37,952 nt of DNA from Pseudomonas fluorescens. Lineage in GTDB: Bacteria; Pseudomonadota; Gammaproteobacteria; Pseudomonadales; Pseudomonadaceae. Position numbers and translations under genes: made by a program. The first letter of the stretch is position 1, and every line of letters starts with the position of its first letter. The notes below the pieces were generated by a model. It did not search any database. It saw nothing but the letters and a program-made list of their open reading frames with translations, and was not told the origin of the DNA. The stretch spans positions 1-37,952 of the forward strand of contig NZ_LACH01000072.1 in the NCBI RefSeq assembly GCF_000968015.1. Direction: 5' to 3'. Of the stretch, positions 33,075 to 37,952 are shown piece after piece.

Positions 33075-34087
33075 TCGATCTTCTCCATCATTTCATCAAG
33101 ACTGATCTGGACTCTGTCGTCTACGTCATCCTTCAAGCTGAGGTAGAGAGACAGAGGGTCCACACTTTCTCTCGACACTGGAACACAGGTTTTGCCAAGA
33201 ATGTGATCGGGAGAGTAACTCCAGATTTCGACCTCAAAATCGGGATCATCAAATCGACCGACTTCTTTGCGGCCGGAGCCCCTGACCTCCAGGTCCCACT
33301 CTTCTTTGGAAAACGCGATTATCGGTATCGGAGGCTCCCCGAGCATCGATGCTTTGCTGAGCGCAGACAGACCAGCCAATCGCTGCAACACAGGGGGCCA
33401 ATCAGAGTACGTCACCCGTTTCACCGGGTTTTGTAATGCTGGAAGGGCTTTTTCCCAGATAACTTCAGGCGTCGCTACAAAGCGCCAGCGAGGTGGTTTG
33501 TCATTCGAGGCAGGCTCTATCAATCCGAACGATTGGAATTCTTTCATCGCCCTGGACATTGTCATTTTCGAATACGCCTCACCCCCCACCAGATCTGCGC
33601 CTCGAAAGGTAAAGTCCTTATCCCACCCTCGGCTGATGGCTGCGATAAGCAGTACCTGGCTCGCTGGGCCCATGACTTGTTTTTCGACTTGCCTGCTGCG
33701 AAAAAACTCACGCAGATCCATTCCAAGCTGTGGAGCGAAGAGTTGATTGCCAGGCACTACAAACTGAACGCCCGACTCGATGAGACGTTTTCTTTCATAT
33801 GATTTGAGTGCACCGGTCGCGTAGAGGATCGGGTGATCCACCATTTTCTGCAGAATTTCGATGTGCTTGCGGATCGTCGTAACGTTTTCAAAAGGCTCGT
33901 GAGCAAGCAATACGAGGCATTGCCGATCGTAGAGCGTCACGATGTCGAAGGCGTATTCGTCCAAGAGATAAAAGGGTAAACCTATGGTTTTCCCCCAGCG
34001 CTTGATTTCGGGTTTAACCCCGAAAATCGATTCGAAGTAATCTTGAATCTCTTGTCTGCTGGTTTTCACTTTCACACCAAATAACAC
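33068..34087 (-). CDS. AbiEi-like winged-helix regulator, putative antitoxin
   Basis: A 339-aa protein. Its only recognisable DNA-binding element is a central winged helix at about residues 140-205 (VLLIAAISRGWD...SRAMKEFQSFGLIEP). An unassigned alpha/beta N-terminal region (1-130) precedes it, and a C-terminal region (225-339) ends DPLSLYLSLKDDVDDRVQISLDEMMEKIEW. Canonical AbiEi antitoxins place the winged helix first, so this is an atypical variant. Location before an AbiEii-like toxin and a palindrome in its own promoter support an autoregulating antitoxin role. The start is GTG 34087; no Shine-Dalgarno sequence is visible, and later GTGs at 34075 and 34069 are alternatives. Confidence 0.7.
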   Translation of the reverse strand: MLFGVKVKTSRQEIQDYFESIFGVKPEIKRWGKTIGLPFYLLDEYAFDIVTLYDRQCLVLLAHEPFENVTTIRKHIEILQKMVDHPILYATGALKSYERKRLIESGVQFVVPGNQLFAPQLGMDLREFFRSRQVEKQVMGPASQVLLIAAISRGWDKDFTFRGADLVGGEAYSKMTMSRAMKEFQSFGLIEPASNDKPPRWRFVATPEVIWEKALPALQNPVKRVTYSDWPPVLQRLAGLSALSKASMLGEPPIPIIAFSKEEWDLEVRGSGRKEVGRFDDPDFEVEIWSYSPDHILGKTCVPVSRESVDPLSLYLSLKDDVDDRVQISLDEMMEKIEW

Positions 34088-34096
34088 GTTTTCAGC

Positions 34097-34125
34097 ACAG
34101 TAACAGCCAGGCTGTTACTGTTCAA
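34097..34125 (-). promoter_or_regulatory. Promoter with perfect 25-bp palindromic operator for the AbiE-like operon
   Basis: On the minus strand, TTGAAC (34125-34120) and TACTGT (34102-34097) are 17 bp apart, a reasonable sigma-70 pair. The sequence 34097-34121 is a perfect palindrome with 12-bp arms (ACAGTAACAGCC) and a central A. It covers the -10 hexamer and the whole spacer. Bound protein would block RNA polymerase, as in AbiEi autorepression. The expected transcript start lies within about 4 nt of the GTG. Confidence 0.7.
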
Positions 34126-34156
34126 TAATCGCGTTACCAGCGTATTAGTTCAGCAC

Positions 34157-34236
34157 GCTTCCAGCACGGCTTCGTGGCGTGTAGCCAAGGCTTCACGCAG
34201 GGCAGGTAAAACTTCATCAATCGGCAAAGAAATCAT
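34157..34236 (-). pseudogene. Duplicated 5' fragment of hrpB
   Basis: The first ~26 codons of hrpB with its ribosome site and ATG (34236) are repeated here, with about two base changes, and then end abruptly in unrelated sequence. It cannot make a helicase. It marks the duplication boundary and shows that one copy was displaced from the intact gene. Confidence 0.85.
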
Positions 34237-34246
34237 GCTGGCTCCC

Positions 34247-34502
34247 CAGGGCGTGCCCACAGTAAATTGCGAGTCGCGTTGAAACTGTGGGCGTGCCAGG
34301 CAAGGCGCGGGACGCAGGTAAGGGTCGTTTCCTTACCAAGTTCCGCAACGCAGCATGGCACGTCCACAGCTTCAGCCCGGAGGGCCGAACCCCCAAAAAC
34401 CCATCAGCCGTCACGCGTTGTCGATCTGGAAAAAACAACATCAATCCTCAACTATTCCAGTGGGGGTGAGACGCGGCCACAATTTACTGTGGGCACGCCC
34501 TG
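34247..34502. mobile_element. MITE-like element, copy 2
   Basis: 256 bp with the same 22-bp terminal inverted repeats as the copy at 32008-32265 and the same internal stem, where one G-to-A change (GAAACTG) breaks a pair. The stretch 34388-34470 differs markedly from copy 1, whereas the left half is nearly identical. No transposase is visible. Confidence 0.75.
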
Positions 34503-34598
34503 CCGAGCGCGAGTATAACGGCGAACTGCTTGTCGCTCATTGCTGTCCTAATTCATATAGACGCCCCTTCGTTTTCCAGATGACTCAGGAGATTTCAT

Positions 34599-35018
34599 AT
34601 GCGTGTTCCCTTTCGCTTGATTGGCGGTGTATTGGTCGCGACATTGCTGACCCAGGTGACCGCTTGCGGATCGATTTTCTACCCTGACCGTCGCGGTCAG
34701 ATTGACGGCAAGATCGACCCGGCCATCGCTGCGCTCGATGCCGTGGGCCTGCTGTTCTACATCATCCCCGGCCTGATCGCGTTTGCCGTGGACTTCGCCA
34801 CCGGCGCGATTTACTTCGAGCCAGGCAAGACCGCCCAGGTGGCCCCGGAAAAACTCAAGGAAGCCATCGGTGCCGACGGCAAGGTCGATAACCACAAGTT
34901 GCAGACTATTCTTGAAACCGAACTGGGCCGCAGCTTCCCGCTGGATGACCCACGCCTGATCCAGCACAAGGGCAGCGCCCAGCAACTGGCCATGTTCGGC
35001 CTGCAACCTGCCGCGTAA
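34599..35018 (+). CDS. Small predicted lipoprotein, unknown function
   Basis: A 139-aa protein with a lipoprotein signal: a basic start, a hydrophobic stretch, then the lipobox VTAC with C23. A second hydrophobic segment (residues ~48-66, VGLLFYIIPGLIAFAVDFA) follows. The mature part has no domain that I recognise. Its CAGGAG ribosome site precedes ATG 34599. It is followed after 29 bp by the cation efflux gene on the same strand and may be co-transcribed. Before the island arrived it was probably the direct neighbour of the hrpB upstream region. Confidence 0.8.
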   Translation: MRVPFRLIGGVLVATLLTQVTACGSIFYPDRRGQIDGKIDPAIAALDAVGLLFYIIPGLIAFAVDFATGAIYFEPGKTAQVAPEKLKEAIGADGKVDNHKLQTILETELGRSFPLDDPRLIQHKGSAQQLAMFGLQPAA

Positions 35019-35047
35019 TCCGTGCACTTAAAGGAATAGCCGCACTT

Positions 35048-35953
35048 ATGATCGCAAGCTCCGAACACGCCCGCCTGCTGCTGCTGGCGACCCGTGCCTC
35101 GGTGGCGGTGGCGTGCACGTTGATCGTCGCCAAAGCCATCGCCTGGTGGTTGAGCGGTTCGGTGAGCATGCTCGCCGGGTTGACCGACTCTACGCTCGAC
35201 GGCGTCACCTCGCTGCTCAACCTGCTCGCTGTGCATTACGCCTTGCGCCCGGCCGACGATGATCATCGGTATGGACACGGCAAGGCCGAGTCGTTGGCGG
35301 GCATGGCTCAGGCGTTGTTCATTGGCGGCAGTGCGGTGCTGATTGCCTTGCAGGCGATTGATCGACTGAAATACCCGGAACCGGTGGGAGCGCCGTGGAT
35401 CAGCATCGGGGTGATTGTGTTTTCCCTGGCGCTGACCCTGGCCCTGTTGATGTTGCAACATCGGGTCGTCAAGGCGACCGGCTCCAACGCGGTGCGCGCC
35501 GATTCCCTGCATTACCGTTCGGACATGCTGCTCAACGGCAGCATTCTGGTGGCGCTGGTGCTCGCCGGGTTCGGTTGGCATCAGGTCGACCCCTGGTTCG
35601 GATTGGGGATCGCCGCCTACATTCTATGGAGCGCGATTCAGATCGCCCGGGAAAGTTTTATGGTGCTGATGGATGAAGAACTGCCGTCGGACGTCAGCCA
35701 GCACATGCTCAAACTGGCCTGCAGCGTACCGGGAGTATTGGGGGCGCACGACCTGCGTACACGGGTTTCCGGCAACCAGTGGTTCGTGCAGTTGCACCTG
35801 GAATTGCCGGGGGACCTGACCCTGTCAGTCGCTCACGGCATCAGCGACCAAGCCGCCGATGCCATTCATGCCGCCTACCCGCGAGCCGAAGTGCTGGTGC
35901 ACGCCGACCCGCAGGAAGTGGTGCTGGCAGGCAGGGCTCAGAAAGAAACCTGA
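35048..35953 (+). CDS. Cation diffusion facilitator, FieF-like
   Basis: A 301-aa CDF metal exporter with about six transmembrane helices and a cytoplasmic C-terminal domain (~210-300). The intramembrane metal site is D47/D51 (TDSTLDG) and H155/D159 (SLHYRSD), the DD-HD arrangement of FieF/YiiP. HRYGHGKAESLAG matches the conserved loop after helix II. It exports Zn2+ or Fe2+ in exchange for protons; the metal is inferred from the family. Its last 16 nt overlap the 3' end of the opposing DUF6515 gene. Confidence 0.92.
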   Translation: MIASSEHARLLLLATRASVAVACTLIVAKAIAWWLSGSVSMLAGLTDSTLDGVTSLLNLLAVHYALRPADDDHRYGHGKAESLAGMAQALFIGGSAVLIALQAIDRLKYPEPVGAPWISIGVIVFSLALTLALLMLQHRVVKATGSNAVRADSLHYRSDMLLNGSILVALVLAGFGWHQVDPWFGLGIAAYILWSAIQIARESFMVLMDEELPSDVSQHMLKLACSVPGVLGAHDLRTRVSGNQWFVQLHLELPGDLTLSVAHGISDQAADAIHAAYPRAEVLVHADPQEVVLAGRAQKET

Positions 35954-36993
35954 TAGCCGCGACTGCTCAGGCAGTTGCCCTGGGCCTGTCGATAGGCTTG
36001 TACCACCGACGGGTCTGGCTGGTAGGTAGCCGTTCGCGGATCGAAGCCACTCTGCTGCACTGCGTATTGATAGCAGTCGTAACCGTCCTGGTTGACCTGC
36101 TCCGGCGACTGACCGTTGGCCGGATACGCCACCACGTCATAACCATTGCTGACCGGTTGCGGCTGCGGTTGCAGGGGCGGTTCGACCACGACGTAATCCT
36201 GAGTGTTTTCCTGATAGGCGTAATAAGAACCGGCCGCGAGGAACAACAGCGCCCCGCCGATCCACACTTCACGCGCGTAATCCGGCAAGTAGCTGACGCG
36301 AATCCCGCGTGGAGGCTCAACCACCACGTAGCGCGGGCCTTGCGGGCGATACCAGTAGCCGCCGGAGTAGAAGTAATCCTGACCACGGTACGGCACACGG
36401 TAATCACGGTCGGGGAAGCGATCGATCACATGACCGGGACGGTACTGCGGGCCAGGCCCCCAGCCATTGCCATGCCCATCCGGGCGACCGGCCCAGCGAT
36501 GGTCATCGGGACGCGGACCGTTGTTCTGCCAATACTGGTTGTAATCGTTGCGCCGCGGCACGTCCTGGTAGTAACCACGCTGCGGCTGCTGGGTCTGGCG
36601 CACGGTGTCGGGCCGCCCCTGAATCGGCAGGTCGTTGGCTGGTAACTGCGGAGGTGGCGGCGGCGAGCGAACCGGATTGTTGTAATCGTGCTGCGGCCGG
36701 GGCTGGTTCTGCCATTGGCCGTTGTTCTGATTCTGGTCGTTGTGCTCGAACTGGCGACTGTTGTCACCACGAATGATTTCGTTATTCTGCGCACGCGGCT
36801 GGTTTTGCTGCGGATTGTTCTGCGGGCGCGGCTGGTTATCGCCGCCGTGGCCCTGATTGTTTCCCTGGTGGCCATCCGAGCCGCGCTGCCCGCCATCGGG
36901 GCCACGGTTTTGCGGCTCATCGGCCAGCGATTGCGCAGTGACACTTACACACAGCAAACCAACACCGGCCAAACGCCAGATGCGCGACTTCAT
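35938..36993 (-). CDS. DUF6515 family exported protein
   Basis: A 351-aa protein with a signal peptide (residues 1-~25, ending SLADE). A long Gln/Asn/Pro/Arg/Gly-rich disordered region (~26-190) follows, then the DUF6515 core (YFYSGGYWYRPQGPRYVVVEPPRGIRVSYLP, ~205-240), a hydrophobic helix (GGALLFLAAGSYYAY) and a C-terminal YDCYQYAVQQSGFDP segment with two Cys. The function of the family is unknown; it is envelope-located. ATG 36993 has a GAGGAAAA ribosome site. It converges with, and overlaps, the cation efflux gene. Confidence 0.85.
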   Translation of the reverse strand: MKSRIWRLAGVGLLCVSVTAQSLADEPQNRGPDGGQRGSDGHQGNNQGHGGDNQPRPQNNPQQNQPRAQNNEIIRGDNSRQFEHNDQNQNNGQWQNQPRPQHDYNNPVRSPPPPPQLPANDLPIQGRPDTVRQTQQPQRGYYQDVPRRNDYNQYWQNNGPRPDDHRWAGRPDGHGNGWGPGPQYRPGHVIDRFPDRDYRVPYRGQDYFYSGGYWYRPQGPRYVVVEPPRGIRVSYLPDYAREVWIGGALLFLAAGSYYAYQENTQDYVVVEPPLQPQPQPVSNGYDVVAYPANGQSPEQVNQDGYDCYQYAVQQSGFDPRTATYQPDPSVVQAYRQAQGNCLSSRGYQVSF

Positions 36994-37108
36994 GCTTTTC
37001 CTCACTGCGGGTTAGGGCCTGTACGTAAGACTGGGAAAGCACAGGCCGGTTCTGCAACAGGTTATCAGTCACGCAACTTATTTATTGAGGGCAGTCGGCA
37101 AATTCCGG

Positions 37109-37142
37109 GCAAAAGAAAAGGGAGACCCGTCGGCCTCCCTTT
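37109..37142 (-). terminator. Intrinsic terminator on the minus strand
   Basis: AAAGGGAG and CTCCCTTT (37117-37142) form an 8-bp stem with a 10-nt loop. On the minus strand it is followed by TTTTCTTTT. The orientation shows that a transcript from the left-hand side of the Lrp gene ends here, which requires a promoter between here and 37430. Confidence 0.75.
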
Positions 37143-37185
37143 AGAGAACTTCGTCCGTGCTCGACGCTTATGACGTCGGCTCACC

Positions 37186-37356
37186 TCACGCCGTCTTCTG
37201 GACAGTGTGTAGCTCGGGGGCCGACACATCCCCTGTGGGGGTGGCGGCCGCAGCTGGCCTGATTGGGCGAGCTGCTGTGGACTGTTTGTCCGAGCAGTGA
37301 TTCTGGTGATAAGAATAGGCCGGAGGCGCCGGCAGAGGATTGCGAAGATTGCTCAA
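37186..37356 (-). CDS. Possible small protein, 56 aa, TTG start
   Basis: The open frame from TTG 37356 begins SNLRNPLPAPPAYSYHQNHC and ends HTVQKTA, 44 bp before an intrinsic terminator. Upstream on the same strand, TTGTCA and TATCTA are 17 bp apart (37418-37413 and 37395-37390), giving a plausible promoter and a ~270-nt transcript. The ribosome site is weak (AGTGA) and no family is recognised. A regulatory RNA is an equal alternative. It is divergent from an Lrp/AsnC gene, which may control it. Confidence 0.3.
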   Translation of the reverse strand: MSNLRNPLPAPPAYSYHQNHCSDKQSTAARPIRPAAAATPTGDVSAPELHTVQKTA

Positions 37357-37429
37357 ATAAACATCACTTGCGCAATTTTTAACCCTGGATAGATAATCCA
37401 CCGCAATAGTTATGACAAAGGCCTGATTG

Positions 37430-37909
37430 ATGAGCAAACTCGACCGATACGACCTGAGCATTTTGGCGGAATTGCAGCGTGACGCGCGCATCTCCAACCA
37501 GGAGCTGGCCGAACGCATCGGCCTGTCCCCCTCGCCATGCTCGCGGCGGGTCAAGCAGCTGGAGGACGACGGTTACATTTCCCGCCAAGTGGCCCTGCTG
37601 GACCGCAAGATGCTTGGCCTGAGCCTGACAGCTTACGTGTTGATTGGTATGGACCGGCATACGCCGGAGCGGTTCGAGAACTTCGAAGCGGCGATTCGTA
37701 CGTTGCCGCAGGTTCTGGAATGCAGTTTGGTGACCGGGATGGATGCCGACTACCAGCTCAAGGTCGTCGTACCGGATATGGACCACTATCAAAAATTGCT
37801 GCTGGGACACCTGACCCGGATTGAAGGGGTAACGAGTGTGCGGTCGAGTTTTGTGCTTAATCAGGTGCTCAACAGCACTGAGTTGCCCCTCACTCACTTG
37901 CGCAGCTGA
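37430..37909 (+). CDS. Lrp/AsnC family transcriptional regulator
   Basis: A 159-aa regulator with an N-terminal HTH (LDRYDLSILAELQRDARISNQELAERIGLSPSPCSRRVKQLE) and a C-terminal RAM/ligand domain (ECSLVTGMDADYQLKVVVPDMDHYQKLL). Length and pattern match the usual Lrp-like regulators of amino-acid metabolism. It is a separate gene from the 147-aa paralogue at 17614 and differs widely in sequence. The AT-rich gap before it (TTGCGC, then GATAAT 18 bp later) may hold its promoter, overlapping that of the opposing small transcript. Confidence 0.92.
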   Translation: MSKLDRYDLSILAELQRDARISNQELAERIGLSPSPCSRRVKQLEDDGYISRQVALLDRKMLGLSLTAYVLIGMDRHTPERFENFEAAIRTLPQVLECSLVTGMDADYQLKVVVPDMDHYQKLLLGHLTRIEGVTSVRSSFVLNQVLNSTELPLTHLRS

Positions 37910-37934
37910 GACCCGATTCTGTAGATCCGTAGGA

Positions 37935-37952
37935 CTGTAGGAGCTGTCGAGT
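37935..37952. repeat. REP arm, cut by the window edge
   Basis: GTAGGAGCTGTCGAGT is the inner end of the REP arm at 29383-29473. The rest lies beyond the window. Confidence 0.7.

Larger units (their letters stand above)
34157..34525. repeat. Long direct repeat, copy 2
   Basis: Same orientation and content as copy 1 at 31918-32288: truncated hrpB 5' end, MITE-like element, and the AGTATAACGGCGAA flank. It closes the AbiE-like island on its right side. Homologous recombination between the copies would delete or release ~2.2 kb containing both genes. Confidence 0.9.

Noticed and set aside
32008..34502. A retron or IS-encoded mobile unit
   Set aside because: No reverse transcriptase, transposase or integrase is encoded; only two toxin-antitoxin-like genes lie between the repeats.

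Overview
The window looks like chromosomal DNA of a fluorescens-group Pseudomonas. The basis is the gene content (hrpB, rhlE-type helicase, tesB, KauB/PuuC-type aldehyde dehydrogenase, DUF6515 and DUF2076 proteins), the GC-rich codon use, and the many intergenic REP/REPIN palindromes of the 'GTGGGAGCGAGC' and 'GATCGCAGCC' types. I see no tRNA, rRNA, CRISPR array, transposase or integrase.

Layout. 1-8.2 kb: an IclR-centred catabolic island. It has an ACS-type MFS importer, a DMT transporter, a TIM-barrel isomerase/epimerase, a Gfo/Idh/MocA dehydrogenase, the IclR regulator and, divergently, an FAD dehydrogenase plus an aldo/keto reductase. Two copies of one 15-bp operator (TGGAAYCARRTTCTA) lie before the two enzyme operons, so the cluster appears to be one regulon. 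8.4-22.2 kb: mostly housekeeping or poorly characterised genes. These are a zinc metallopeptidase and an exported alpha/beta hydrolase; HAD phosphatase, TesB and GNAT; an HDAC-family amidohydrolase; a BaiN/YhiN-type flavoprotein; an RhlE-type helicase; a DMT exporter divergent from an Lrp/AsnC regulator; an exonuclease and a NYN protein; DUF2076; a YciC-like membrane protein; and an EEP-family hydrolase.

22.3-29.4 kb: a NitT/TauT-type ABC importer operon and an aldehyde dehydrogenase/class III aminotransferase operon with a divergent LysR regulator. The two operons share a gap-free 72-bp upstream block (54/72 identical) made of three conserved cores, which suggests co-regulation of amine or amino-acid uptake and oxidation.

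29.5-34.5 kb: hrpB followed by a two-gene AbiE-like (type IV toxin-antitoxin/abortive infection) module. The module sits between two ~370-bp direct repeats. Each repeat holds the first ~26 codons of hrpB plus a ~256-bp MITE-like element with 22-bp terminal inverted repeats and a long internal hairpin. The regulator of the module has an unusual architecture (winged helix in the middle of 339 aa), and a perfect 25-bp palindrome fills its promoter between -35 and -10. This island is the most interesting part of the window.

34.6-37.9 kb: a small lipoprotein, a FieF-like cation efflux protein, a DUF6515 protein, a possible short transcript or small ORF ending at a clear terminator, and a second Lrp/AsnC regulator. 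The window begins and ends inside the same REP sequence type.
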